Positions 40,560-48,482 of a DNA stretch of 64,000 nucleotides are shown piece by piece. Origin of the DNA: Chelatococcus sp. HY11 (GTDB lineage: Bacteria; Pseudomonadota; Alphaproteobacteria; Rhizobiales; Beijerinckiaceae); contig NZ_JAHBRX010000001.1 of the NCBI RefSeq assembly GCF_018398335.1, positions 124,001 through 188,000 of the forward strand, given 5' to 3'. A program made the translations under genes and the position numbers. Below the pieces are notes generated by a model, which worked only from the letters and a program-made list of their open reading frames with translations, did no database searches and was not told the origin of the DNA. Within the stretch, counting starts at the first letter, position 1. Every line of letters begins with the position of its first letter.

Positions 40560-41395
40560 CCGGGCTAGCGCTTGGCATCTCGCTGCCGTCCGCCGCGGCA
40601 ACGATCCGTCGCATTCGGCCGCCAAGCTATGACTCGGATGCACTGGAGCTCTTTGGGTATTATGAGCTGATCGACGGCGGCGGGATCTCCTCGGCATACA
40701 AGCGCGTCCTCAGCGATCTCTACGTCAATGCCAAGGATATCGATGTCTTCTGGTCGTTCGATTCCTTTCACGATCTCGGTGCGATCGGGCCGGCCAAATA
40801 CATCATCAACATGTTTGGCGATAAGACCAAGTACACGCTGGGACGCGCTAACGCGCCGGTGCATACCGATAAGGTCGGAACGAAATGCGACGGCGCGACC
40901 AGCTATCTGACGGTGTCAGGAATGACGCTCGGCGCGGGCACGCTTTATCAGCGTGATGACGCTTGCCTGTGGCTCGACATCGTCGACGACGTCCCCAACA
41001 CCGGCATGGTCGATGCTGGGGCGGGGCAGGGGTATGTGTTGGCGATCGTTTCACGCACCACGACGACGAACCAGGCGATCTTCTCCATCAACAGTGTGGC
41101 GAGCTCAAACCAGTTGACCGCCAATGGCATAACGACCTCGGCGGGGCTGTATGGCCTGCAGAGGCTCGACGGCTCGACGGTGCGGGCATGGAAGAATGAC
41201 GCTCTGCTCGCTGAAAAGACCGACAGTTTATCCGAGGGCCTACCTCAAGCCGGCGTGCGGCTTGGCGGCCGTACGCCCTCCAGCTTCAGCAGCCGGACGC
41301 TGCGCTTTGCCGCCCTCGGCGCCGCCATACCCGGCAAAGAGCTGGCCTTTCGCCAAATGCTGCAAACCTACAAAGCCGGGATCAACGCCCTATGA
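40556..41395 (+). CDS. Lectin-like (concanavalin fold) fibre tip protein
   Basis: 279 residues from an ATGA overlap. The stretch 'KCDGATSYLTVSGMTLGAG' to 'VRAWKNDALLAEKTDS' and 'AGVRLGGRTPSSFSSRTLRFAALG' is the usual concanavalin A-like jelly roll in phage surface proteins. An N-terminal 'LFGYYELIDGGGISSAYKRVLSDLY' helix pair precedes it. Probably binds cell-surface sugar. Confidence 0.6.
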   Translation: MTGLALGISLPSAAATIRRIRPPSYDSDALELFGYYELIDGGGISSAYKRVLSDLYVNAKDIDVFWSFDSFHDLGAIGPAKYIINMFGDKTKYTLGRANAPVHTDKVGTKCDGATSYLTVSGMTLGAGTLYQRDDACLWLDIVDDVPNTGMVDAGAGQGYVLAIVSRTTTTNQAIFSINSVASSNQLTANGITTSAGLYGLQRLDGSTVRAWKNDALLAEKTDSLSEGLPQAGVRLGGRTPSSFSSRTLRFAALGAAIPGKELAFRQMLQTYKAGINAL

Positions 41396-41649
41396 CCGAT
41401 ACAGTCCGAACGTTCTGTGTTTTCGATGACGTGCAGCGCGATGCAGTGGTTGAATTGAATGACCCGCTGACCTTCCTCGATCCTCGCCTGATCAACAACC
41501 CCTACGCGCCTGTGGAAGTGCAGGGGAAGTATGCGGCGAACGCCAACGTGATGAACGATCCCGCATTCGCGCGCTTTCTCCCCGTGCTTGAGGCTGTCCC
41601 TCGCATGATCCTGGATTCGGACATGCTGTTTTCGCCGATACCGGATTGA
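41392..41649 (+). CDS. Hypothetical protein
   Basis: 85 residues, 'MTDTVRTFCVFDDVQRDAVVEL' then 'DPRLINNPYAPVEVQGKYAANANVM'. Overlaps the lectin-like gene by 4 bases, so it is its partner, perhaps a fibre chaperone. No family recognised. Confidence 0.5.
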   Translation: MTDTVRTFCVFDDVQRDAVVELNDPLTFLDPRLINNPYAPVEVQGKYAANANVMNDPAFARFLPVLEAVPRMILDSDMLFSPIPD

Positions 41650-41661
41650 CGGGAATTGGCC

Positions 41662-41710
41662 CGCCCCCAGCCGCAGCTCTGCCGGGGAGGGCATGTCGCG
41701 GCCGGGGGCG
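41662..41710. other. Long GC-rich hairpin at the tail-lysis boundary
   Basis: CGCCCCCAGCCGC pairs with GCGGCCGGGGGCG, 12 base pairs with one mismatch, around a 23-base loop. A similar GCCCCCGGCCGC segment recurs about 115 bases on with its own GGGGGC partner. No T-run, so it may be an RNA stability or weak termination element. The 252-base gap 41650-41901 has no gene. Confidence 0.4.
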
Positions 41711-41901
41711 CTACCTCATCGCCGGGGGAGCGGTGTTGAGGTCTGCCATCGGAACATAGCTCGTCTCGGCTAGCAAGCCGCCCCCGGCCGCTTCGCTGGG
41801 GGCAATCTCGGCCGGAGGCTTCGGCCTGGAGGTAAGCAGGCATTTCTAGCCAATCACGGCCAAGCTCGCGTCGCAAGGCGGATAAACGTTCGGAGACATC
41901 A

Positions 41902-42021
41902 ATGAAATCCCTCCTTCTCGTGGTGGCTCTCGCCGCCGCGCTGAGCGCGTGCGCGTCCGCGTCTTCGGACTGGGGCGCCATCACCCACGCCACCAAGCAA
42001 ACCATTGAGCGCGACCAATGA
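41902..42021 (+). CDS. Small lysis-region lipoprotein
   Basis: 39 residues: 'MKSLLLVVALAAALSAC' is a lipoprotein signal with lipobox 'LSAC', and the mature peptide is only 23 residues. A GGAG box lies 9 bases upstream and the stop overlaps the endolysin start. It resembles entericidin-like or lysis lipoproteins. With a separate spanin pair downstream, its job is unclear. Confidence 0.65.
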   Translation: MKSLLLVVALAAALSACASASSDWGAITHATKQTIERDQ

Positions 42022-42614
42022 GCCGCGCCGCATTCTACAGCGCCGTGCGAAAACGGCCGTTTGGCGGTGCGCTCGTGCAAAGCCAGGTCGACGGGATGGA
42101 AACGATCCTCGACGCTTGGGCTGCGCTGGCTATCAGCGACGACCGGCGATGGCTGGCCTACATGCTGGCCACGACCTACCACGAAACCGCAGCGACCATG
42201 CAGCCGATCCGAGAGAGGGGAGGGGCGGCTTATTTCACGCGCATGTACGACATCCGTGGCGAGCGACCCCGTGTAGCGACGGAGCTCGGCAACACCCGAC
42301 CGGGGGATGGCGCGCTCTTTCATGGGCGCGGCTATGTCCAACTGACCGGCCGTCGCAACTACGCCCGCGCGTCCGACGTCGTCCAGCACGACCTTGTTGC
42401 GGATCCCGACGCGGCCATGCGGCCGGACTTCGCCACTGCCATTATGTTTGCCGGTATGCGAGACGGCTGGTTCACCGGCAAGCGGCTCGCCGATTACTTC
42501 AGCCGAACCAAGGACGATCCCGCAAACGCGCGTCGAATCATCAATGGCACTGACAAGGCTCAGTTGATCGCCGGGTATCATCGGGATTTCCTGGCGGCGT
42601 TCGGCAATGGCTGA
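42018..42614 (+). CDS. GH19 family endolysin
   Basis: 198 residues of a glycoside hydrolase 19 domain: 'LAYMLATTYHETAATMQPIRE' includes the catalytic Glu, and 'FHGRGYVQLTGRRNYARAS' is the second signature. It would cut peptidoglycan glycan strands to release phage. No signal peptide, so it needs the holin. Starts in an ATGA overlap and overlaps the following membrane protein by 8 bases. Confidence 0.9.
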   Translation: MSRAAFYSAVRKRPFGGALVQSQVDGMETILDAWAALAISDDRRWLAYMLATTYHETAATMQPIRERGGAAYFTRMYDIRGERPRVATELGNTRPGDGALFHGRGYVQLTGRRNYARASDVVQHDLVADPDAAMRPDFATAIMFAGMRDGWFTGKRLADYFSRTKDDPANARRIINGTDKAQLIAGYHRDFLAAFGNG

Positions 42615-42900
42615 TGACGTCGCCCGCGTCTCCAAGGACAACTGGAAAATCCGGCGGCGCGTCGTGTTCGGCGCGCTTGGCTACATCGCCATCATGCTCG
42701 CCTACATCGTCTTTGTGGGCACAGACAGCGCTCTGTTTGGTCAGGTCGCCGTGGGCCTGATCGGCGCGGCCGTCGCCATCATCGGCTCGTACGTTTTTGG
42801 AGCAGTATTCGATGACAACGGGAAACGCCGCCTCATGGCCGAGCGCGGAGAAGTCGACGACGACGGGCCACGGGGGCGATGGTCTAAGTTCAAAATCTGA
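42607..42900 (+). CDS. Holin candidate
   Basis: 97 residues. After a hydrophilic 20-residue head ('VSKDNWKIRRR') come two transmembrane helices ('VVFGALGYIAIMLAYIVFVG', 'FGQVAVGLIGAAVAIIGSYVFG') and a charged tail. Size, topology and place just after the endolysin fit a class II holin. Confidence 0.75.
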   Translation: MADDVARVSKDNWKIRRRVVFGALGYIAIMLAYIVFVGTDSALFGQVAVGLIGAAVAIIGSYVFGAVFDDNGKRRLMAERGEVDDDGPRGRWSKFKI

Positions 42901-43375
42901 GGCGGCCTTCGATCGGGAAGTCAAACTTCTCCATCGACTTATGTCATTCACAAAAATCGATGAGCAAAGTGGATGCTGGCTGTGGACCGGATCCAAGACC
43001 CATAATGGGTATGGAGAGCTCAACGTCGACCGTCGAGCGCGTAGGGTGCATAGGCTATCCTACGAACTACTTCATGGCTCAATCCCCACCGGGGAGTTTG
43101 TTTGCCATTCTTGCGATGTCCGCGCTTGCTGGAACCCGGCACACTTGTTCTGCGGCACCGCTCAAGACAACTCCAGCGACATGAAGGCCAAGGGGCGCCA
43201 TCGACCCGCGCCTCAACGTGGCGGCGCAAACGGCAACGCACTCGTCGACGAAGAGGCGGTTCGGCGGATCCGGCTGGACCAAAGGCCCTTGAAAACGATC
43301 GCCGCCGAACTCGGACTCCACTTCACGACAGTCAGTGATATCCGGCGCCGAAAGTCTTGGAGGCACGTCGAATGA
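42812..43375 (+). CDS. HNH endonuclease with C-terminal HTH, inside the lysis cassette
   Basis: 187 residues. An N-terminal low-complexity part comes from translating the holin DNA in another frame; the real domain starts near 'LLHRLMSFTKIDEQSGCWLWTGS'. The HNH_3 core is 'HRLSYELLHGSIPTGEFVCHSCDVRACWNPAHLFCGT', and the end ('ALVDEEAVRRIRLDQRPLKTIAAELGLHFTTVSDI') is a helix-turn-helix for DNA binding. It looks like a homing gene that entered the lysis cassette and took the holin end as its start; the true start (42812, or a later codon) is uncertain. Confidence 0.75.
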   Translation: MTTGNAASWPSAEKSTTTGHGGDGLSSKSEAAFDREVKLLHRLMSFTKIDEQSGCWLWTGSKTHNGYGELNVDRRARRVHRLSYELLHGSIPTGEFVCHSCDVRACWNPAHLFCGTAQDNSSDMKAKGRHRPAPQRGGANGNALVDEEAVRRIRLDQRPLKTIAAELGLHFTTVSDIRRRKSWRHVE

Positions 43376-43773
43376 AATGGATAGCCGCACTGCTGGGCGT
43401 GAGCCCGGCAGTGATCTATGTGGCGCTTGCTCTGGCCGCCACCGTGCCCGCCGCGTTCTGGGGCTACGGCGCCTGGCAATATCGCTCTGGCCGCTCGGTG
43501 GGCAAGGCGGAGGTGACACTTGCCGTTGAGCGCGCCACCGCCGCGGAACGCGAGCGCCAGTGGATCGCCAATGAGGCGGCCCAAGCCGTGGCCCGCGAAC
43601 AGGTCGAGCGCCTCACCAAGAGCCGCGACCGACTCCAATCCCTCCTGAAGGAAATCGCCGATGCGGCAGATCAAGATCCTCTGCGCGATGCTTGCGGTGT
43701 TGGCGCTGACAGCAGCATGCGGCTCGACAAAATTCGTCGCCCAGCCGCCGGTTCTAAGTCCTCCTCCCGCTGA
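43372..43773 (+). CDS. Inner-membrane spanin (Rz-like)
   Basis: 133 residues from an ATGA overlap: N-terminal transmembrane segment ('VSPAVIYVALALAATVPAAFWGYG') then a long periplasmic coiled coil ('KAEVTLAVERATAAERERQW', 'LTKSRDRLQSLLKEIADAAD'). The outer spanin gene begins inside it in another frame, the classic Rz/Rz1 nesting. Both would fuse the membranes at lysis. Confidence 0.8.
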   Translation: MKWIAALLGVSPAVIYVALALAATVPAAFWGYGAWQYRSGRSVGKAEVTLAVERATAAERERQWIANEAAQAVAREQVERLTKSRDRLQSLLKEIADAADQDPLRDACGVGADSSMRLDKIRRPAAGSKSSSR

Positions 43774-43951
43774 ACTGGAGAAGGACTGCGCCGATACCGT
43801 CCCTTTGCCCAAGCGTAGGCTCGCACAGCATGAAGTCGAGCGCCTTTGGGGACAGGACCGCGCCAACCTTGTCGAGTGCGGGGAGGGCAAGGCCGCTCTG
43901 CGCGACTTCTACCGGGACAGGGATTCACGCCTGTCCCCGAAAGCTTCATGA
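43661..43951 (+). CDS. Outer-membrane spanin lipoprotein (Rz1-like)
   Basis: 96 residues with a lipoprotein signal ('MRQIKILCAMLAVLALTAAC', Cys20) followed by the proline-rich stretch 'AQPPVLSPPPAEL', the Rz1 signature. Its first 113 bases overlap the Rz-like gene in the +1 frame. Partner of 43372-43773. Rz1 proteins are usually shorter (about 40 mature residues), so the tail is extended. Confidence 0.82.
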   Translation: MRQIKILCAMLAVLALTAACGSTKFVAQPPVLSPPPAELEKDCADTVPLPKRRLAQHEVERLWGQDRANLVECGEGKAALRDFYRDRDSRLSPKAS

Positions 43952-44259
43952 TGGAATTTTCTTTCCTATTCGGGGCCGTCTCGGCTTGCGTGGCCGTTGT
44001 TGGCGCGATCGCTGCTGCGCTGCGCCATCAGCACAACCAGATCCGAGCGGTGCAACAGGACGCGGCGCACGAGATCGACGCCATTCGGGAGCAGGTGACC
44101 GCAACTCGCCGGGCGCTGACCGAATTTCAGGTCGAAGTCGCGAAGAACTACACCACCAACAGCGTGATTCAGCAGGTCGAGGACAGGCTTGTCGCCGCGA
44201 TCAACCGCATTGGCGACCGCCTCGACCAAGCCTTCGACAAGCTCGCATCCCGACAGTAA
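43948..44259 (+). CDS. Membrane-anchored coiled-coil protein
   Basis: 103 residues, starting in an ATGATGG overlap with the spanin. A single transmembrane segment ('FSFLFGAVSACVAVVGAIAAALRH') leads to a coiled coil ('NQIRAVQQDAAHEIDAIREQVTATRRAL'). Similar proteins are found near phage lysis genes and in membrane-tethered adaptors. Function unknown; co-transcribed with the protease that follows. Confidence 0.6.
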   Translation: MMEFSFLFGAVSACVAVVGAIAAALRHQHNQIRAVQQDAAHEIDAIREQVTATRRALTEFQVEVAKNYTTNSVIQQVEDRLVAAINRIGDRLDQAFDKLASRQ

Positions 44260-44270
44260 CGGAGGGCCAT

Positions 44271-44909
44271 ATGCGCAAGCCCCTATATCTCGCGGCTCAG
44301 ATTTTTGGCGCCGCGTGCGCTGCCGTGCTCGTGCTTTTCCTGGTGTCGGCGCAGGCCCCGGCCCCTACGCCCAAGGCCGGATCGGTCGTTTATCTCGGCG
44401 ACGCGCGCGGCCACGGGTCCGGCGTGCACATCGGGGAGGGTTACATTCTCACGGCCGCGCATGTCGTGCGTGACGAAACCACCATGGATGTCACGACCGA
44501 TGCCAACGTCACCATTAAGGGCACCGTGCTCTGGTCGAATAAGGCGTATGACGTGGCGCTTATGAGGGCCAATGTCCAGGCGAAGGTTGCGCCGCTCTCC
44601 TGCCGCGAGGCCATACCCGGCGAAGACATCACGATCGCCGGCAATCCGAACGACCTGAAGTTCATCAAGACCTACGGCCGGGTCGGTGGCGAGGCGCGTG
44701 AGTATGGCCCGTGGAAGCGGGTGTTCGTGGCCGACGCTACGATCATTCCAGGTGTCAGCGGTGGGCCGACCTTTGACGCGAAGGGCAACGTGATTGGTGT
44801 CAATGTCGGGGTGATGCTCGTGCAGACCGGCATCTCGGGATCCATTGCTCGACTCGGCTATGTCGTGCCAGCGTCCGTTGCCTGCATGCTGATGGCGAGG
44901 GACATCTGA
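44271..44909 (+). CDS. Membrane-anchored trypsin-like serine protease
   Basis: 212 residues. Residues 10-28 are a signal anchor, after which a chymotrypsin-fold domain carries the full triad: His64 in 'LTAAHVV', Asp94 in 'YDVAL' and Ser163 in 'GVSGGP'. The fold resembles DegP/S1C proteases but has no PDZ domain. It would act in the periplasm. GGAGGG sits 6 bases before the ATG. Not a typical phage lysis protein, so it is likely cargo or acts on envelope proteins at lysis or exclusion. Confidence 0.85.
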   Translation: MRKPLYLAAQIFGAACAAVLVLFLVSAQAPAPTPKAGSVVYLGDARGHGSGVHIGEGYILTAAHVVRDETTMDVTTDANVTIKGTVLWSNKAYDVALMRANVQAKVAPLSCREAIPGEDITIAGNPNDLKFIKTYGRVGGEAREYGPWKRVFVADATIIPGVSGGPTFDAKGNVIGVNVGVMLVQTGISGSIARLGYVVPASVACMLMARDI

Positions 44910-46162
44910 TGCAGGCACCCGTCACGGATGAACAAGCAAGAGAGGCGGCCGAGGCTTTGGCCGCCCATGGCTCGCAGGTGAAGGCAGCAGCCGCTCTTGG
45001 CATCGCTCGCTCCACATTACAGAACCGACTGCGGGGAGGGGCTGGAGGCGCCGCCCCCAAGCCTGCCCCGCAACCGGCCACGCCTGCCGAGCTCGTGGTG
45101 GCCGATCGAAAGATCGTCCGCTTGCAGGACGAGGTGAATGACCTCCGCGCCAAGCTGCGCGAGGCACAGCGAGGCCATCTCGCCGATGAGGTCGTGCTTG
45201 ATGCGCTGGGTGTTATGGGCGCTGCGCCTGAAAGCCCGCCTGATTGGTTGACGCGGATTCCGGCAGCATCAGCCACAAAGACGCCCGAAGTGCCCGTGAC
45301 GATCTGGTCCGACTGGCACATGGGCGAGGTCGTAAGCCGCGATGAAGTCGGCGGCTGCAACGCCTACAACATTGAGATCGCCGAGCGACGGGTCCGGCGC
45401 CTTCTAGATGCCACGATCGACATCTGCGCCAACCACGGGCCGAAAAGCTATCCTGGTATCGTGGTCAATCTGCTCGGCGACTTTGTGTCGGGCGGGCTTC
45501 ACCCGGAACTGGCAAAGACCGATGACGAGGAAGTCATCCCGGCCGCCCTTCGCTGCCGCGATCTGCTCATTGCTGGTCTGGAGCGCATGGCCGCGATCTT
45601 CGGCAAGGTCTACGTGCCCTGCACGGCGGGCAACCACGGCAGGGGCACGCCGAAGCCGGAATTCAAGCGCTACGTCTACAAAAACTTTGATTGGCTGATT
45701 TATCAGCTCCTGCAAAGGCACTTCGCGGATGACCCGCGAGTGCAGATTGACATCCGCGCCTCCAACGAGGTGCACTATCGGGTCTATGGCCAGCGGTATC
45801 TGGCCATGCATGGCGACATGCTGGGCGTGAAGGGTGGCGACGGGATCATCGGTTCGATCGGGCCGATTATGCGTGGCGAGGTGAAGACCAGAGGCCAGGC
45901 GACGTCCCTCGGCAATGACTATGACATCCTGCTCATGGGCCATTGGCACCAGGAGCTTTGGTTGCCGCGTGCGATCGTCGCCAACACCCTCAAGGGGTTT
46001 GACGAGTATGCGAAGAACGCGCTTAGGGCGCCGCCAAGCGAACCCTCACAGCCGCTTTGGTTCGTCCATCCGACGCGTGGCATTACCAGTCGATGGGCGG
46101 TGAAGGTCGAGGAGCGGAAGGCTACGCCGGCGGACTGGGTATCTTGGCGGGAGGCGGCATGA
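44909..46162 (+). CDS. HTH-metallophosphatase fusion
   Basis: 417 residues. Residues 8-42 form a Fis/TyrR-like helix-turn-helix ('AHGSQVKAAAALGIARSTLQNRL'), then a coiled linker, then a calcineurin-like phosphoesterase with 'SDWHMGE' (Asp135, His137), 'NLLGDF', 'TAGNHGRG', 'AMHGDM' and 'LMGHWHQE' metal ligands in the right order. The domain pair is known in Rhizobiales phages. Possible duties are DNA processing or nucleotide hydrolysis. The start overlaps the protease stop (TGATG). Confidence 0.88.
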   Translation: MQAPVTDEQAREAAEALAAHGSQVKAAAALGIARSTLQNRLRGGAGGAAPKPAPQPATPAELVVADRKIVRLQDEVNDLRAKLREAQRGHLADEVVLDALGVMGAAPESPPDWLTRIPAASATKTPEVPVTIWSDWHMGEVVSRDEVGGCNAYNIEIAERRVRRLLDATIDICANHGPKSYPGIVVNLLGDFVSGGLHPELAKTDDEEVIPAALRCRDLLIAGLERMAAIFGKVYVPCTAGNHGRGTPKPEFKRYVYKNFDWLIYQLLQRHFADDPRVQIDIRASNEVHYRVYGQRYLAMHGDMLGVKGGDGIIGSIGPIMRGEVKTRGQATSLGNDYDILLMGHWHQELWLPRAIVANTLKGFDEYAKNALRAPPSEPSQPLWFVHPTRGITSRWAVKVEERKATPADWVSWREAA

Positions 46163-46554
46163 TGTGCAACGCATGCCAAGGCGCCGGCCTGGCGCTGGAA
46201 GACCTTCGCCACGTGCCGGGCTTCATCTATCTCGCCACACCCTACAGCAAGTATGCGGCCGGCCTAGAGGCCGCCGCGACTGAAGCAAGCCGGATTGCCG
46301 CGCGCCTCATGGCGCGTGGCTTCCGCGTGCTGTCGCCCATTGCACATAGCCACGCCGTTTCTGAGGCCGGCAGCCTGGATAAGATGGATCCGGATCTTTG
46401 GGCCTATCAGGACCGGCCGCTTCTGGATGCCGCGGCAGCTGTCGTGGTCGTGCTAATGCCGGGCTGGGCAGAGAGCGCGGGCGTCCGCGCCGAGATCGAC
46501 ATCGCGCGGAAACACCGCAAGCCTATCGTCTTTCTTCATCCGGAGCATGCATGA
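46159..46554 (+). CDS. DUF1937 (deoxyribosyltransferase-like) protein
   Basis: 131 residues. 'FIYLATPYSKYAAGLEAAATEASRIAARLMARGFRVLSPI' and 'DLWAYQDRPLLDAAAAVVVVLMPGWAESAGVRAEIDIARK' follow the nucleoside 2-deoxyribosyltransferase layout, with Glu in the 'RAEIDIA' helix at the usual catalytic site. In phages this family may recycle or modify nucleosides. Starts in an ATGATG overlap with the metallophosphatase. Confidence 0.75.
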   Translation: MMCNACQGAGLALEDLRHVPGFIYLATPYSKYAAGLEAAATEASRIAARLMARGFRVLSPIAHSHAVSEAGSLDKMDPDLWAYQDRPLLDAAAAVVVVLMPGWAESAGVRAEIDIARKHRKPIVFLHPEHA

Positions 46555-46841
46555 CCGAACCAATGAGGGCCGCGCTACTGCGCCAGGGGATCTCACTGAC
46601 CTGCGGCTCGCGGGATGAGGAATACGGTCCACCCGCCGTGAACCTGGCATGCGCCGGCGAGCTCAAGCGTTTGATCCGGCGTTACGCGGCGCGTGAGATT
46701 GGGCCGGCCGAGCAAGAGGCGCTCGACATGGTGCTGACAAAGGTTGCCCGGCTCGTAACTGGCCAACCCAAACCGGACACCTACGTCGATGGCGCCACCT
46801 ACTTCGCTATCGCGGGGGAGGTGGCGCTGTCTCCGCAGTAA
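46551..46841 (+). CDS. DUF6378 phage protein
   Basis: 96 residues: 'SLTCGSRDEEYGPPAVNLAC', then 'LDMVLTKVARLVTGQPKPDTYVDGATYFAIAGEVAL'. This is the DUF6378 pattern, a helical family that often accompanies phage nucleotide genes. Starts in the ATGA overlap with DUF1937. It ends the rightward cargo operon before a 388-base gap. Confidence 0.75.
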   Translation: MTEPMRAALLRQGISLTCGSRDEEYGPPAVNLACAGELKRLIRRYAAREIGPAEQEALDMVLTKVARLVTGQPKPDTYVDGATYFAIAGEVALSPQ

Positions 46842-47049
46842 AGGTCAAGATGACACGCAGAAAGTATAAGCGCGGTATCTCGATACGCGCCAAGAACAGC
46901 GCGCTAGCAGAGAAAAGCTAAAACTTAGCAAAAGAAATCGTCCGGCTCGACACGCCAAACAGCTATTAGTTTCACCCCGCGACAAAATGTAACTACAGTG
47001 AACCAAATACCGCTTTGAGTTCATTAACTTTTGATACATATTCAGCCGG

Positions 47050-47206
47050 CTTGCGCGAAAAAGGTGCAAGTCGGGTTTGGAAGCCCGACCGACATTGGAC
47101 CGGCGCCGACCTATGGGTCAGGCGCCGCGGGAGAGCCTTGCGCTCTGCCGTGGTCCAATGCCGCGGTCTTCCAACCTGCGGTTGCCTGGCCCACCAGGGT
47201 CGGGCT
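47050..47206 (+). ncRNA. Candidate structured RNA (multi-branched, with alternative pairing)
   Basis: The GC-rich part of an otherwise AT-rich gap folds by eye into nested helices: CTTGCGC/GTGCAAG (47050-56/64-70); CATTGGACC (47093-101) with GGTCCAATG (47152-160), enclosing GGCGCCGACC/GGTC-A-GGCGCC (102-126) and CGGGAGAGC/GCTCTGCCG (128-150); AACC/GGTT (173-183); CCTGG/CCAGG (185-198). AGCCCGACC (82-90) can pair either with GTCGGG just upstream (70-75) or with GGTCGGGCT (198-206), closing the whole element. A small gene starts 24 bases downstream. I know no matching RNA family. Confidence 0.5.
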
Positions 47207-47229
47207 CTTTGCGGGGGCGGTTCTTTAAA

Positions 47230-47418
47230 ATGGCACAGGGGAAGGAATGCGCGGCACGCGGCGCGCAAACGGAGGATTGCGAGTCACTCTTAGTGGCGCT
47301 TGTCGAGTCCCTCTTAATCATCGGGCATGATGGCGAGCATGTGCACGCGGAGATCGCGATGACATTCGAACTGCACGAGCGGCTGGAGGCGTGGTGGGCA
47401 GATAGTTGCACCTGCTGA
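47230..47418 (+). CDS. Small hypothetical protein behind the structured leader
   Basis: 62 residues with several Cys ('KECAARGAQTEDCESLL' and 'DSCTC' at the end) and a helical middle 'LVALVESLLIIGHDGEHVH'. The ATG follows GGGGGCGG by 9 bases. It is the first gene after the RNA element, so it may be what that element controls. Nothing recognised. Confidence 0.5.
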   Translation: MAQGKECAARGAQTEDCESLLVALVESLLIIGHDGEHVHAEIAMTFELHERLEAWWADSCTC

Positions 47419-47510
47419 GACTGTAAGCGCTCTCAGCATCGCAAGCTTTGCCTTAGAAGGGTTTTGCATTATTCTCTGATGTGGGGCGAGCCTTGCGATC
47501 GGGGGATGGC

Positions 47511-47759
47511 ATGGATCTAGAGACAGTCCGCTGGCAGTTGAAATGGGCCGATCGCGCGATTCGCAATAGCGAAATGCGGATCGCTCGGCTGATCGAGTTG
47601 CGCGAAACTCTGCGGCAAAGGGGTTGTGATCAGAAGAAGGTCGATCTGGCCATTCAACGCGAGGAGAAGGAGCAGGCCACTCATCGCATGGATCAGTCGC
47701 GCCTTGCGGCAATGGTGGTTCACTTTGAACAGCAGATGAGCGTGCGGCGGGCCGTCTAA
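47511..47759 (+). CDS. Small coiled-coil hypothetical protein
   Basis: 82 residues, helical and charged: '[32 protein letters not shown]', '[21 protein letters not shown]'. GGGGGATGGC precedes the ATG. Its stop overlaps the SRAP stop by 4 bases (convergent). Unknown role. Confidence 0.5.
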   Translation: MDLETVRWQLKWADRAIRNSEMRIARLIELRETLRQRGCDQKKVDLAIQREEKEQATHRMDQSRLAAMVVHFEQQMSVRRAV

Positions 47760-48481
47760 ATTGGGCCCTCGTCGTCGTTCTTGACGCCTCTCGCCACGAT
47801 CTGCAATGAGCCATCCGGCAACGGGCGCTGTAGGGCCCTGGCCTCGCTCCAGGGCGCTCGCATCCAGATATCCCGATCCTCCTCGGTGGTGAGGATGACG
47901 GGCATCGCCTTGGGATGGATTGCGCCCACTTCGGCGTTCGGGTCCGTGGTCAGGAAGGCGTAGAGGTCGGCGACCTCGAGCCCGGTCTTGACCTTGCGCA
48001 CGCTTGGCCAGCGTTCCGTCCAAATCCCGGCGAAGAAGGCGAGCGGCCTGCTCTCATCGAAGGCGAACCAGATGTCGCCGCCGGCCGCCTTGTTGAACTC
48101 GCTGAATGAGGTGAACGGCACGAGGCACCGGTTGTCCGGCCCGAGCCAGCGCTGCCAGTGCTTGCTGTCCGTGTTGCGGACGTTGGTCGTTCCGCTGTCC
48201 GGCTCCATCTTCAAGAGCTCCTTGAAGTCGACCATCTGGCCCTTGGCCTCAAGCTTCTCGGCGCGCTTCTTCGCGGCCTGCATGAGTGCGAACTGTGAGG
48301 ACGGCATTCCCCATCGTGCCAGAGCCAGAGCCCGCCCGTTCGGCCCGTTGCGGACGATCGGCGCGGAATAGTCGGGGAAGACGCCTGGCATGCGCTGCAG
48401 GTTGCCCGTGTAATCCTCGAACGCCTTCGCCAGCTCGCGGATCGCCTGCTGGCCTTTGGTGACGGAGTAGAGATTGCACAC
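47756..48481 (-). CDS. SRAP (YedK/HMCES) abasic-site protein
   Basis: 241 residues from a GTG, the only start that puts the catalytic Cys at position 2 ('MCNLYS'), as SRAP proteins need. Glu128 ('FSEF') and His189 ('[11 protein letters not shown]') complete the active site, with the Asn/Arg segment near 100. These proteins form a covalent link with abasic sites in single-stranded DNA. An ATG two bases upstream is out of frame. The gene follows the next one by one base, so they are one operon. Common in phages and mobile elements. Confidence 0.9.
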   Translation of the reverse strand: MCNLYSVTKGQQAIRELAKAFEDYTGNLQRMPGVFPDYSAPIVRNGPNGRALALARWGMPSSQFALMQAAKKRAEKLEAKGQMVDFKELLKMEPDSGTTNVRNTDSKHWQRWLGPDNRCLVPFTSFSEFNKAAGGDIWFAFDESRPLAFFAGIWTERWPSVRKVKTGLEVADLYAFLTTDPNAEVGAIHPKAMPVILTTEEDRDIWMRAPWSEARALQRPLPDGSLQIVARGVKNDDEGPI

Positions 48482-48482
48482 A

